DNA of 34,723 nt from Terrabacter sp. 28 (GCA_000955875.1 JYOE01000032.1:1-34723); one strand, 5' to 3'. Counted from the stretch's first letter, positions 7,932 to 16,892 are shown. Made by a program: numbers and translations. Notes: generated by a model from the sequence alone, not told the origin.

Positions 7932-9662
7932 TCAGGACTCGCAGACGAAGTCGTTCTCGGGCGCCAGCTGCCGCGTCAGGTAGGCGTCGACGACGCCGTC
8001 CGCGCAGTCGTTGCCCCGGCCGTACGCGCCGTGTCCCTCGGCCTCGACCGTGACGAAGCGGGAGCGCACGATCTCGCCGGCCAAGGCCTCGGTGTCCTCG
8101 ATCGGCGTGGTGCGGTCGCCGTCGTTGCCGATGACCAGGACCGGGGTCGACACGTCCGCGCCGACGAGCAAGGTCTGGCGCACGGCGCCGGTCCAGCCGC
8201 TGCACGGGTCGGGCCGCGCCGGCTGAACGCGGGCCCACAGGGGATGGTTGTCCAGGACGTCCTTGCTCGGGACGACGGAGTCCCACGGCGACCTCGGCCA
8301 GTCGGCGCACATCACGAGCAGGTGGGTGCGACCGAAGTTCGCTTCCGGGTAGGAGCCGTCTTCGTCGCGCTCGACCGTCCCCATCGCGAACGAGGCCAGC
8401 GCCTCTCCGTCGTCCTCGTTGATCGCGAGGTCCAGGGCATCGACGAGGTCGGGCCACGACTCCCGGTCGCGCAGGCCCTCGTCGATGGCCATGCTCGCCC
8501 AGCCCTCGGTGAGCGCCGGCAGGCTGTCGATGCCGGTGGCGACCGGCCTGCGGTCCAGCCGGTCGAGGAAGCCGACGAGCGCCGCGACGACCGCCTTCGT
8601 GTCCGCGCCCAGCGGGCAGTCCGCGCCGTCCCCGCACTCGCCGGCGAAGTCGTCGACGACGTCGTCGAAGTCGTAGGCCGCGCCGCGGGCGGCGGCATCG
8701 ACGTCCTCCCTGCTCGGCGCCTCCTCGGCGAGGGCGTCGGGCACCACTGCGGAGTCGAGGACCATGAGTCCGACCCGGGAGGTGAAGAAGTCCGCGTAGA
8801 GCGCGCCGATCATCGTGCCGTAGCTGACGCCGTAGTAGTTGAGCCGCTCGTCACCGACGGCCGAGCGCAGCACGTCGAGGTCGCGCGCCACGGACTCGGT
8901 GCCCATGTGGGCCGTGAGCGCTCCCCCGCGCGCGAGGCAATGGCGGACGCGCTCGACGGGCGCTCGGCGAGCAGCCTCCCGCTCGGCGGCGGTGTCAGGA
9001 GTCGGGTCGGCCCCGTACATGGCGTCGAGGTCCGCGTCGCTCATGCAGTCGACGGGGTCGGACTCGCCCATGCCGCGCGGGTCGAACCCGATGACGTCGT
9101 AGCGCTCGCGCACGGCGTCACCGAAGACGTACGGCGCGTCGTTCACGAAGTCGATGCCGGACCCTCCCGGCCCTCCCGGGTTGATGAAGAGCGAGCCCAT
9201 GCGCTGCGCGGGGATCGATGCCTCGAGGCGCCGCAGGGCGATCCTCGTCGTGGCCCCGCGCGGCTTGGCGTAGTCGACGGGCACCGTGACGGTGCCGCAG
9301 TCGTAGAGATCGTCGTCCTCGCACTCCTGCCAGGCGACCGGCTTGCCGTAGAAGGCCGCGAGCTCGGCCGGGTCGGGTTCGACCGGTCCGGTGAAGGTGA
9401 TCGGCGTCCTCTCCGGCTCCTCGTCGCCGTTCTCGCCGTCCGAGCGGTCTGAGCCACCGGAGCCGCCGGACGCCTCGCGTGTCGTCGTCGGTGTCACCGA
9501 CGCGTCACCGGCCGGGCCCGTGACGGGCGCAGCAGCGAGCAGCAGGAGGCCCGCGAGGATCGCGAGCGAGACGAAGGGCGCGAGCAGCTGGCTCAGCAGG
9601 TCGTGCCGTCGGACGGCGCCGTTCCCCTGAGCAGGTACCCGTCCACGGCGGAGTCCACGCAC
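7932..9662 (-). CDS. Secreted S33-type aminopeptidase / alpha/beta hydrolase (copy 1)
   Basis: 576 residues, similar to Streptomyces tripeptidyl aminopeptidases (TAP/SlpD/SlpE; MEROPS S33). A long basic n-region and hydrophobic segment (about 24-46) act as signal peptide or anchor, followed by a Gly/Ser/Asp-rich linker. Catalytic elements are NPGGPGGSG (oxyanion loop), GVSYG (Ser280), GNDGDRTTP (Asp516) and EGHGAYG (His544), plus a C-terminal TAP-like cap. It should remove short peptides from protein N-termini outside the cell. The only plausible start is GTG 9662, overlapping the upstream gene by 70 bp without a clear ribosome site, so the N-terminus is uncertain. It is the last of three tandem paralogues. 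Confidence 0.85.
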   Translation of the reverse strand: MRGLRRGRVPAQGNGAVRRHDLLSQLLAPFVSLAILAGLLLLAAAPVTGPAGDASVTPTTTREASGGSGGSDRSDGENGDEEPERTPITFTGPVEPDPAELAAFYGKPVAWQECEDDDLYDCGTVTVPVDYAKPRGATTRIALRRLEASIPAQRMGSLFINPGGPGGSGIDFVNDAPYVFGDAVRERYDVIGFDPRGMGESDPVDCMSDADLDAMYGADPTPDTAAEREAARRAPVERVRHCLARGGALTAHMGTESVARDLDVLRSAVGDERLNYYGVSYGTMIGALYADFFTSRVGLMVLDSAVVPDALAEEAPSREDVDAAARGAAYDFDDVVDDFAGECGDGADCPLGADTKAVVAALVGFLDRLDRRPVATGIDSLPALTEGWASMAIDEGLRDRESWPDLVDALDLAINEDDGEALASFAMGTVERDEDGSYPEANFGRTHLLVMCADWPRSPWDSVVPSKDVLDNHPLWARVQPARPDPCSGWTGAVRQTLLVGADVSTPVLVIGNDGDRTTPIEDTEALAGEIVRSRFVTVEAEGHGAYGRGNDCADGVVDAYLTRQLAPENDFVCES

Positions 9663-11380
9663 GAGTTGCCAGCGTAGTAGGTGCCGTGTCCGTCATGGTC
9701 GGAAGTGAGAAGAACGCCCGATGCGAGGTCCTTCGCGAGCTGCTTCGTGCCGCCGATGGGGGTGGCCGGGTCGCGCTCGTTGCCGATGACGAGGATCGGG
9801 GCCGCCCCCGCGGCCAGGGTGGTCCCCTTCGGGGCGCGGCCCGCGGTCGGCCAGGCGCGGCAGTTGTCGTAGAGCTCGCCCGTCATCCGCGCCCAGAGCG
9901 GGTGGTCCTTCTTGGCCTTCGCCTGGTCGGCCGACAGCGACGGGTCGGACGACATGCGGGGCCAGTCGGCGCAGCGCACCGGGATCATCGCCTGGAGGTA
10001 GGTGGTCGGCGCGTAGGCACCGGAGGCGCTGCGTTCGACGACCGACATGCCCTTGGCGAGGAGGATGTCGCCCTTGCCGGTGAGGGCCTGGGCCAGCCCG
10101 CGGTTGAGCGTCGGCCACGAGGTGTCGGAGTAGAGGCACATGAAGATCGAGAAGCCGACCCAGCCCTCGCCGATGGTCGTGAGGCCCGGCTTGCTCGTCT
10201 TCAGGCCGTTCTTCTCGACGCTGTCGAGCAGGTCGACGATCTTCTGACGGGCACTGCCCTTGTCGCTGCCCAGGGCGCAGTCGGAGCGAGCGACGCACCA
10301 GTCGATGAAGGCGTCGATCGAGGACTCGAAGCCCTGGATGTCGTAGGTCATCTCCTGCTGCTCGGTCTGGTTCGGCGACATCGCCGAGTCGAGCACCATG
10401 CGCCCGACCTTCTTCGGGAACGCGTCGGCGTACATCGCGCCGAGGAAGGTGCCGTAGGAGCCGCCGAAGAAGTTGAGGCGCTCGTCACCGAGCAGCACGC
10501 GCATGACGTCCATGTCGCGGGCCACCTCGGCGGTGCTCATGTGCAGCGCCCGCTGCCCACCGCGGGCGGCGCAGCGCTTGGTGATGGCGTCGACGTCGCC
10601 GAGCAGCTCGGCGCGCTCGGCCGCCGAGTCGGGCGTCGGGTCGTCGCTGAAGAGCAGGTCCATGTCGGAGTCACCGAGGCAGCGCACCGGGCTCGACGCG
10701 CCGATGCCACGCGGGTCGAAACCGACGATGTCGTAGGCCGACCGCACCTCGGGCGAGAAGACGAACGACGCGTACTGGGCGTACTCCACCCCCGAGCCAC
10801 CAGGACCGCCGGGATTGATCACGAGCGAGCCGATGCGCTTCGCCGGGTCGGTCGCGGGGGCCTTGCGCAGGGCCAGGGTGAAGCGCCCACCCGTGGGGTC
10901 GGCGTAGTCGACCGGGACCTGCATCGTGCCGCACTCGTGCTTGGCGTTGTCGGGGCACGGCGACCACGAGACCTGCTGCGTGTAGAAGCCACGCAGGGCC
11001 GCCGGGAAGTCGCCGGTGGCGGGGGCGCTGCTCAGGCTCGCGCTCGGGGTGGGCGTCGGCACGACCTGCGTCGGCGACGGCACCGGCGGCTCTTTCTGAG
11101 CCACCACCGGCGGGCTGCTGATGCGCCAGACGGCGAGCACCACGACCGCGACGACGGCGACGATGGCGACGGCGGCGAGGACGGTCCGCAGCGGCGACCG
11201 CACCGGCGAGCCTGCGGGCGAGGCGGCGTACGGGACGCCGTGGCCCGCGGCTGACCCCGACCCACCCGCTGCACCCGATGCACCCGATGCACCCGAGCCC
11301 GACGAGTAGCTCGGCGGAAGGGCGGCATACCCCGTCGGGGCGTCCGGGAGGTCGTCGGGACGCGGGTCGTCACTCATCAT
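9593..11380 (-). CDS. Membrane-anchored S33-type aminopeptidase (copy 2)
   Basis: 595 residues. The first ~62 residues are Gly/Ser/Ala/Pro-rich without signal features. One transmembrane helix (about 65-86) follows and then a Pro/Thr/Ser linker, giving an N-in, catalytic-domain-out topology. The triad is GGSYG (Ser308), GNERDPATP (Asp) and DGHGTYY (His), with oxyanion loop NPGGPGGSG. Cysteine pairs in the extracellular part suggest disulphides. Two ATGs are adjacent (11380, 11377). The stop lies inside the next paralogue's predicted start region, and its own start is 21 bp after the copy 3 stop, so the three genes look like one operon. The peptidase role is by family similarity; the substrate is unknown. 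Confidence 0.87.
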   Translation of the reverse strand: MMSDDPRPDDLPDAPTGYAALPPSYSSGSGASGASGAAGGSGSAAGHGVPYAASPAGSPVRSPLRTVLAAVAIVAVVAVVVLAVWRISSPPVVAQKEPPVPSPTQVVPTPTPSASLSSAPATGDFPAALRGFYTQQVSWSPCPDNAKHECGTMQVPVDYADPTGGRFTLALRKAPATDPAKRIGSLVINPGGPGGSGVEYAQYASFVFSPEVRSAYDIVGFDPRGIGASSPVRCLGDSDMDLLFSDDPTPDSAAERAELLGDVDAITKRCAARGGQRALHMSTAEVARDMDVMRVLLGDERLNFFGGSYGTFLGAMYADAFPKKVGRMVLDSAMSPNQTEQQEMTYDIQGFESSIDAFIDWCVARSDCALGSDKGSARQKIVDLLDSVEKNGLKTSKPGLTTIGEGWVGFSIFMCLYSDTSWPTLNRGLAQALTGKGDILLAKGMSVVERSASGAYAPTTYLQAMIPVRCADWPRMSSDPSLSADQAKAKKDHPLWARMTGELYDNCRAWPTAGRAPKGTTLAAGAAPILVIGNERDPATPIGGTKQLAKDLASGVLLTSDHDGHGTYYAGNSCVDSAVDGYLLRGTAPSDGTTC

Positions 11381-11400
11381 CGGTCACCAGGATCCGCCGC

Positions 11401-12957
11401 TCAGCATCGGAGTCCGTCCTTGGGCACGCGCCCCTGGACGTAGTAGGCGTCGATGGCGCTGTCGACGCACGTGTTGCTCCGACCATAAGCCGTGTGCCCG
11501 TCACCGTCGAAGGACACGAGCACGGCGTTCTCGAGCTGGTCGCGCAGCTGCGCGGACCACTCGTAGATCGTGGCGGGGTCGCGGGTCGTGCCGACGACGA
11601 CGATGGGATCGCTGCCCGCTGCCTTGATCTTGTGCGGCCCGACGGCGGCCTTGGCCGGCCAGAAGCCGCACGGCAGCGAGCCCCACGCGAGGGTGGAGCC
11701 CCACGTCGGAGCCTTCACCGAGAAGTCCTTCGCGTACGTCTCGTACGTCGACAGGTCCGAGCTGTCGGGGCGGTCGAGGCAGTTGACGGCGAAGATCGAC
11801 TCCATGATGTTGCCGTCGTAGCCGCCGCCCGGACGGCGGTCGGCGTAGGCGTCGGCCAGCTGCATGAGGCTCTGCCCACTGCCGGCCTTGGCCTGCTTGA
11901 GGGCTTCGGTCAGGATGCCCCACGAGCCCTGGTCGTAGAGGGCGATCGCGACGCCGACGCGCGCCCAGCCCTCGGTGAGCTCGGGCGCGCTCGGGTCGCC
12001 GGTGGGCAGCGGCTGCCGGTCGACCTGTCGGAAGAGGGCTTCGAGGCCTTGGCGGGCGGCCTCGGGGGTGTCGCCGAGCGGGCAGCCGGACTCGCTGGTG
12101 CAGTCCTGGAGGTAGGCCTGGGTCGCGATCTCGAAGCCCCGGGCCTGCCCCTCGCTCAGCTGCGCGCTCGTGAGGTCTGGCGGCACGACGCCGTCGAGGA
12201 CGACGCGCCCGACGCGCTGCGGGAAGAGGTCGGCGTACGTCGAGCCGAGGAAGGTGCCGTAGGACTTGCCGAGGTAGTTCAGCTGCGGGTCGCCGACGGC
12301 CGCCCGGAGGATGTCCATGTCACGAGCGGCGTCCGCGGTCGACAGGTGCTTGACCAGCTCGGGGTTGTCGGCCTCGCACCCGTCGGCCATCGCCTTCGCC
12401 TGTGAGCGCAGCGCCTCCTCCTCGGCCGCGTCGTCGGGCGTCGGGTCCGTGGCCAGGAAGCGGTCGAGGGCCTTGTCGTCGAGGCAGTCGATCGGGCTCG
12501 ACCGCGCGACGCCGCGGGGGTCGAAGCCGATGAGGTCGTAGTAGCGGCGCACCTGGGTGCCCCCGATGGTGCTCGCGCCGGCGCGGACGTAGTCGATGCC
12601 CGACGCCCCGGGACCGCCCGGGTTGACGAGCAGCGAACCGAGCCGCTTCGCCTGGTCGCGGGCCTTGACCCGCACGACCTTGATGGTGAGGTCCTTCGCC
12701 GGGTCGGGGGCGGCGTGGTCGAGGGGCACGCGCAGGTCGGCGCACTCGAGGCCGCCGCAGGCCTGCCAGTCGAGGCGCTGGGAGTAGTAGGAGGCGAGGG
12801 CGGGGCTGGGCGCTGCCGTGGCCGCCGGGAGGCCGGTCCTGGACGTCGCCGCCACCGGCGGCTCGTCGGTCGTGCACGCCCCCGCAGCCAGCACCAGCGC
12901 CGCGACCGCCGCCACGGCGGACAGGGCACGGGAGCTGGCGGCAGGGCGTGTCGTCAT
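11401..12957 (-). CDS. Lipoprotein-type S33 aminopeptidase (copy 3, first gene of cluster)
   Basis: 518 residues. The N-terminus has two Arg, a hydrophobic core and LAAGAC with Cys28, a slightly off-consensus lipobox (Ala at -3), so it is probably an acylated lipoprotein. The catalytic set is NPGGPGASG, GKSYG (Ser232), GTTRDPATI (Asp) and DGDGHTAYG (His), with the same TAP-like C-terminal domain. ATG 12957 is preceded by TACGGT seven bases upstream, a -10 box placed for a leaderless transcript, and there is no ribosome site. Transcription from here can cover copies 2 and 1. Confidence 0.87.
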   Translation of the reverse strand: MTTRPAASSRALSAVAAVAALVLAAGACTTDEPPVAATSRTGLPAATAAPSPALASYYSQRLDWQACGGLECADLRVPLDHAAPDPAKDLTIKVVRVKARDQAKRLGSLLVNPGGPGASGIDYVRAGASTIGGTQVRRYYDLIGFDPRGVARSSPIDCLDDKALDRFLATDPTPDDAAEEEALRSQAKAMADGCEADNPELVKHLSTADAARDMDILRAAVGDPQLNYLGKSYGTFLGSTYADLFPQRVGRVVLDGVVPPDLTSAQLSEGQARGFEIATQAYLQDCTSESGCPLGDTPEAARQGLEALFRQVDRQPLPTGDPSAPELTEGWARVGVAIALYDQGSWGILTEALKQAKAGSGQSLMQLADAYADRRPGGGYDGNIMESIFAVNCLDRPDSSDLSTYETYAKDFSVKAPTWGSTLAWGSLPCGFWPAKAAVGPHKIKAAGSDPIVVVGTTRDPATIYEWSAQLRDQLENAVLVSFDGDGHTAYGRSNTCVDSAIDAYYVQGRVPKDGLRC

Positions 12958-13038
12958 GCCCGAAACCGTAACGTGTCGGGCCCTGTCGGGCCGCATCCGA
13001 GGAGCCGTCCCATCGCTTGCCCCGAGGACGCTGATGGC

Positions 13039-13046
13039 GTATGCCG
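13039..13046 (+). repeat. GTATGCCG octamer, intergenic copy
   Basis: One of 16 copies in the window and one of four outside genes, in the 112-bp gap between holB and the S33 cluster. See the finding on this octamer. Confidence 0.6.
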
Positions 13047-13069
13047 TGGGGCGGCTCGGGCGGCGCCGC

Positions 13070-14230
13070 TCAGACCCCGAGGTCGCGTGGGACGCGCAGC
13101 TGCAGGGCCATCGCCTCGAGCGCGAGCAGGGGCGGGACGTTGGCGTTGATGCGGTCGCGGGCCTCGTTGATGGCGTCCATCGCGGCGAGCAGCTGCTCGG
13201 GGCCGAAGACGCCGGCCAGGGCGCGCACCTTGTCGATGGCGTCAGGGTTGACGAGGTCGACGTCGGAGTGCAGCCGCAGCACGAGCGCGTCGCGGTAGAC
13301 GGACGTGAGGTCGACGAGGGCACGGTCGACGACGTCGCGACCGTAGCGGGTGGCCCGCATCTTCTGCTCGCGCTCGAGGGCGGCCAGCTGCGAGCGGATG
13401 TGGGGCGGCTGGGTGCGGGCGGTGGGGTCGGCGCCGAGGGTCTCCATCAGCCGGGTGCGCTCGGCGGCGTCGCGCTCGGCGCCGGAGGCGGACGACTCCT
13501 CGTCGGCGATCTGGGCCAGGTCGGCAGCCGCGCCGATGGCGTCGCCGACCCCCTGGATCTTCGTCGCCATGGCGATGACGTCGCGCCGCCGGATGCGGGC
13601 CTGCTCGTCGCGGGCGAGGCGGCGGGCCAGCCCGACGTGGCACTGCGCGGCACGGGCGGCATACAGGGCCATCGCAGGGTCGATGCCGTCGCGCCGCTGG
13701 AGCAGGTCGGCCACGGCCTCGACGGGCGGGGTGCGCAGCCGCACGTGGCGCGAGCGCGAGCGGATGGTCACGATGACGTCCTCGAGACTCGGCGCGCAGA
13801 GCATCCAGACAGTGCGGGGCGTCGGCTCCTCGAGCGCCTTGAGAAGCGCGTCGGCGGGGGCGTCGGTGTAGGCGGTGAGGCGGTCGGCGTCCTCGATGAT
13901 GATGATGCGCCAGCGGCCGACCGACGGGCGCAGCGCCGCCTCCTGCACGAGCGCCCGGGCCTCGGCGACCTTGATCGACAGACCCTCGGTCGCGACGACC
14001 TTGACGTCGGCGTGGCTGCCGTCGAGCGCGGTGCGGCACTCGCGGCACTCGCCGCAACCGCCCTGCGGGCACTGGAGCGCGGCAGCGAAGGCCCGCGCAG
14101 CGGTGGACCGACCCGACCCAGGCGGGCCGGTGAAGAGCCACGCGTGCGTCATCGCCGACTCGTCGGAGACGGCGCGCGAGAGCGTCTCGATGGTCGGCTC
14201 CTGGCCGACGAGGTCGGCCCAGACGGTCAT
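13070..14230 (-). CDS. holB: DNA polymerase III subunit delta'
   Basis: 386 residues. It opens with VWADLVGQEP, typical of clamp-loader subunits. The P-loop GPPGSGRS (35-42) has Arg at the usual Lys position, consistent with a delta' that does not itself hydrolyse ATP. A zinc module uses Cys54, 59, 62 and 65. IIIIEDADRL is the Walker B region and LLKALEEP the family motif; the sensor region reads IRSRSRH rather than the SRC motif of ATPase subunits. The ATG overlaps the tmk stop in ATGA, the conserved tmk-holB arrangement. The product is part of the clamp loader that places the beta clamp on DNA. Confidence 0.95.
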   Translation of the reverse strand: MTVWADLVGQEPTIETLSRAVSDESAMTHAWLFTGPPGSGRSTAARAFAAALQCPQGGCGECRECRTALDGSHADVKVVATEGLSIKVAEARALVQEAALRPSVGRWRIIIIEDADRLTAYTDAPADALLKALEEPTPRTVWMLCAPSLEDVIVTIRSRSRHVRLRTPPVEAVADLLQRRDGIDPAMALYAARAAQCHVGLARRLARDEQARIRRRDVIAMATKIQGVGDAIGAAADLAQIADEESSASGAERDAAERTRLMETLGADPTARTQPPHIRSQLAALEREQKMRATRYGRDVVDRALVDLTSVYRDALVLRLHSDVDLVNPDAIDKVRALAGVFGPEQLLAAMDAINEARDRINANVPPLLALEAMALQLRVPRDLGV

Positions 14231-14886
14231 GCTCGCCCCGAGGTGACGCGGTCGATGCCGTCGACCACCGCCGCGTGCAGGTGCTCGACGGGCTTGCTCG
14301 CGTCGAGCACGAGGTAGCGCTCCGGGTCCTGCGCCGCGAGCTCGAGGTAGCCCCGGCGGACCGCCGCGTGGAAGGCGTCGGCCTCGGACTCGAGCCGGTC
14401 GTGAACGTCGCCGCGCCGCTCGCGGCCGACCTCGGGCGAGACGTCGAGGACGATCGTGAGGTCGGGCAGCAGTCCGCCGACGGCCCAGTGCTGCAGGGCC
14501 GTGATCTCGTCGGCCCCCAGCTCGCGACCCGCGCCCTGGTAGGTGATCGAGCTGTCGACGTAGCGGTCGGTGATGACGACCTTGCCGTCGGCGAGCGCCG
14601 GCTTGATGAGCTGGTCGACGTGGTGCGCCTTGTCGGCGGCGAAGAGCAGCGCCTCGGCCCGGGCCGACACGTGGTCACCGTGCAGCACGAGCTCGCGGAT
14701 CTGCGCACCGAGGGGCGTTCCGCCGGGCTGGCGCGTCACGACCACCTCGCGGCCCTGCTGCTCGAGCACGTCGGTGAGCAGGCGCACCTGGGTGGACTTG
14801 CCCGCGCCGTCACCACCCTCGAAGCACACGAAGAGCCCGGGGGCGGTGTCGACTCGATGGGTCGCGGCCGCGAGGTTCTCCGTCAC
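14227..14886 (-). CDS. tmk: Thymidylate kinase (dTMP kinase)
   Basis: 219 residues. The P-loop is GGDGAGKST (24-32). DRYVDSSITYQGAGREL carries the DR motif and nucleotide-binding Ser/Gln residues, and ERRGDVHDRLE forms the LID region. It phosphorylates dTMP to dTDP with ATP in the cytoplasm. The start is GTG 14886 with TAGGCT six bases upstream (14893-14898 on the minus strand) and no ribosome site, suggesting a leaderless message. It is coupled to holB by an ATGA overlap. The short N-terminal extension before the first strand (about 17 residues) is longer than in minimal family members. Confidence 0.96.
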   Translation of the reverse strand: MTENLAAATHRVDTAPGLFVCFEGGDGAGKSTQVRLLTDVLEQQGREVVVTRQPGGTPLGAQIRELVLHGDHVSARAEALLFAADKAHHVDQLIKPALADGKVVITDRYVDSSITYQGAGRELGADEITALQHWAVGGLLPDLTIVLDVSPEVGRERRGDVHDRLESEADAFHAAVRRGYLELAAQDPERYLVLDASKPVEHLHAAVVDGIDRVTSGRA

Positions 14887-14931
14887 GCCCCGAGCCTATG
14901 CGACCCCGACGACACGAGGCCCCCCGTCCTC

Positions 14932-15972
14932 TCAGGCGCGACGGCGGGCGACGAGCTCCTCGGCGATCTGGACCGCGTTGAGCGCCGCGCCCTTGCGCAG
15001 GTTGTCGCCGACGACGAAGAGCACGAGGCCCTTGCCCTCGGGGGCGGCCTGGTCGGCGCGCACGCGGCCGACGAACACCTCGTCGCGGCCGGCGGCCTCG
15101 AGCGGGTTGGGCACGTCGGTGACGACGACGCCGGGCGCGTTCTTGAGCAGGTCCAGCGCCTCGTCGGGCGTGATGTCGCGCTCGAACTCCGCGTGGATCG
15201 CGAGGCTGTGCCCGGTGAAGACGGGCACGCGCACGCACGTCCCGCTCACCCGCAGGTCGGGGATGTGCAGGATCTTGCGCGACTCGTTGCGCAGCTTCTG
15301 CTCCTCGTCGGTCTCGAGCGAGCCGTCGTCGACGATCGACCCCGCGAGCGGCACGACGTTGAAGGCGACCGGCACGGCATACACGTTCGGGTCGGGCACG
15401 GCGACCGCGCGCCCGTCGAGGGCGAGCCCCGCGGGGTCACCGGCGGCGTACGCGCCCCGCAGCTGGCTGTCGAGCTCCTGCACGCCCTTGCCTCCGGAGC
15501 CGCTCACGGCCTGGTAGCTGGAGACGTGGAGGCGCACGAGGCCCGCCTTGTCGTGCAGCGGCTTGAGCGCCGGCATCGCGGCCATCGTCGTGCAGTTGGG
15601 GTTGGCGACGATGCCCTTGGGGATCGTGTCGAGGTCGGCCGCGTTCACCTCGGAGACGACGAGCGGGACCTCGGGGTCCTTGCGCCACGCGCTCGAGTTG
15701 TCGATGACGGTCGCGCCCGCGGCGGCGACCTTCGGGGCCAGCTCCTTGGAGGCGGCTCCGCCGTTGCTGAACAGGGCGATGTCGATGCCGGAGAAGTCGG
15801 CCGTCGCGGAGTCCTCGACGACGACGCCCTCGCCCTTGAACGGGAGCGTCGTGCCGGCCGAGCGGGCGGACGCGAAGAACCGCACCTGCGTGACCGGGAA
15901 GTCGCGCTCCTCGAGAAGGGCGCGCATGACGCCGCCGACCTGACCCGTTGCACCGAAGACACCTACTCGCAT
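14932..15972 (-). CDS. asd: Aspartate-semialdehyde dehydrogenase
   Basis: 346 residues. GATGQVGGVM at the N-terminus binds NADPH. NPNCTTM contains the catalytic Cys127. SSYQAVSGSGGKGV and the GTCVRVPVFTGHS region, with its active-site Arg and His, match the family. It reduces aspartyl phosphate to the semialdehyde, feeding lysine/diaminopimelate, threonine and methionine synthesis. The start ATG 15972 has TAACCT six bases upstream and no ribosome site, so it is probably leaderless. Aspartokinase, often its partner, is not next to it here; the neighbours are tmk and a MerR regulator. Confidence 0.96.
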   Translation of the reverse strand: MRVGVFGATGQVGGVMRALLEERDFPVTQVRFFASARSAGTTLPFKGEGVVVEDSATADFSGIDIALFSNGGAASKELAPKVAAAGATVIDNSSAWRKDPEVPLVVSEVNAADLDTIPKGIVANPNCTTMAAMPALKPLHDKAGLVRLHVSSYQAVSGSGGKGVQELDSQLRGAYAAGDPAGLALDGRAVAVPDPNVYAVPVAFNVVPLAGSIVDDGSLETDEEQKLRNESRKILHIPDLRVSGTCVRVPVFTGHSLAIHAEFERDITPDEALDLLKNAPGVVVTDVPNPLEAAGRDEVFVGRVRADQAAPEGKGLVLFVVGDNLRKGAALNAVQIAEELVARRRA

Positions 15973-16015
15973 GCCACAAGGTTACGGCGAGGGAGGTCGC
16001 CCTCCCCCGCCGCGT

Positions 16016-16789
16016 TCACCTGTCGGTCGCCGCCCCGTGGCGGTCGGCGTTCGCGTGGATCGCGTCGCGCACGTATGCCGCGAGGCCGGGGGCGATGTCC
16101 TCGTACGTCTTCGTGAAGCGCGGGTCGGCGACGTACATGTCGGCGAGCCCGCGGTGGAAGGTGTGGTCGAGGTCGTAGAAGCGGTCGTGGATGTGGCGGC
16201 GGTGCTGCTCGGCGGCGTCCATCGCCGCCTCGCTCGTCGCCGGCTCACCCGACTGCAGGGCCCGGACGAACGCCGAGTTCACGGCCTCCGTCTCGGCCTT
16301 GACCTCGGCCCAGTCGGCCTTCGTGTAGCGCTTGGTCCGGGCCGCCGACTGCTTCCACGCGTCGGACTCGCCCCAGCGCTCCTGCGCCTCCTGCTGGTAC
16401 TCGTCGCTGAAGCCGTCGCCGAAGAGCTCCTTGAGGTCGTCGGGCGTGGCGGGTCGGTCGTTCATCTCTCTCTCCAGTGCTCGGTCGATGGCCGAGACGA
16501 GCTCGCGCAGCTCGTCCAGCCGGGTCATGACCGTCGCGCGCTGACGGCGCAGGTGGTCGGCCGCGTCCTCGAAGCCGTCCAGCAGGGTCGCGATCTCGTC
16601 GAGCGGCAGCTCCAGCCGCCGGTAGACCACGACCTGCTGCAGGCGGACGAGGTCCTCGTCGGTGTAGTGCCGGTAGCCCGCCCGCGAGCGCTCGCTCGGG
16701 ACGAGCAGGCCGATCTCGTCGTAGTGGTGCAGCGTGCGCACCGTCACGCCGAAGAGGTCGGCGACCTGCCCCACCGTCCAGGTGGTCAT
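16016..16789 (-). CDS. TipAL-type MerR family regulator with TipAS ligand domain
   Basis: 257 residues. The MerR helix-turn-helix is at residues 1-70 (TVGQVADLFGVTVRTLHHYD, RAGYRHYTDEDL), then a coiled-coil dimerisation helix. The C-terminal ~140 residues form a TipAS domain (HRRHIHDRFYDLDHTFHRGL, MYVADPRF), which binds thiopeptides and other macrocycles in known homologues. The protein has no cysteine, whereas Streptomyces TipA captures thiostrepton covalently through Cys, so any ligand here must bind non-covalently. I chose ATG 16789 because GGAAGG lies about nine bases upstream; ATG 16810 is possible. A tipA-like palindrome precedes it, implying autoregulation. Confidence 0.9.
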   Translation of the reverse strand: MTTWTVGQVADLFGVTVRTLHHYDEIGLLVPSERSRAGYRHYTDEDLVRLQQVVVYRRLELPLDEIATLLDGFEDAADHLRRQRATVMTRLDELRELVSAIDRALEREMNDRPATPDDLKELFGDGFSDEYQQEAQERWGESDAWKQSAARTKRYTKADWAEVKAETEAVNSAFVRALQSGEPATSEAAMDAAEQHRRHIHDRFYDLDHTFHRGLADMYVADPRFTKTYEDIAPGLAAYVRDAIHANADRHGAATDR

Positions 16790-16826
16790 CTCCTGCGTCC
16801 TTCCGGTCATGGCACCGAGCGTGTCG

Positions 16827-16848
16827 CCTCACGTCGCGTGAGGGTCAA
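16827..16848 (-). promoter_or_regulatory. tipA-like promoter with MerR palindrome
   Basis: On the minus strand TTGACC (16843-16848) is a -35 box. CCTCACG (16827-16833) and CGTGAGG (16837-16843) form a perfect 7-3-7 palindrome in the spacer region. The same arms, as I recall, occur in the Streptomyces tipA promoter. A poor -10 at a long MerR-type spacing is expected. The site lies 38 bases before the regulator start. Confidence 0.7.
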
Positions 16849-16884
16849 CCCCATTCAAGACGAGACCGACCCGATGACGAGTAC

Positions 16885-16892
16885 GTATGCCG
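16885..16892 (+). repeat. GTATGCCG octamer, intergenic copy
   Basis: A non-coding copy between the divergent MerR and LysR genes. See the finding on this octamer. Confidence 0.6.
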
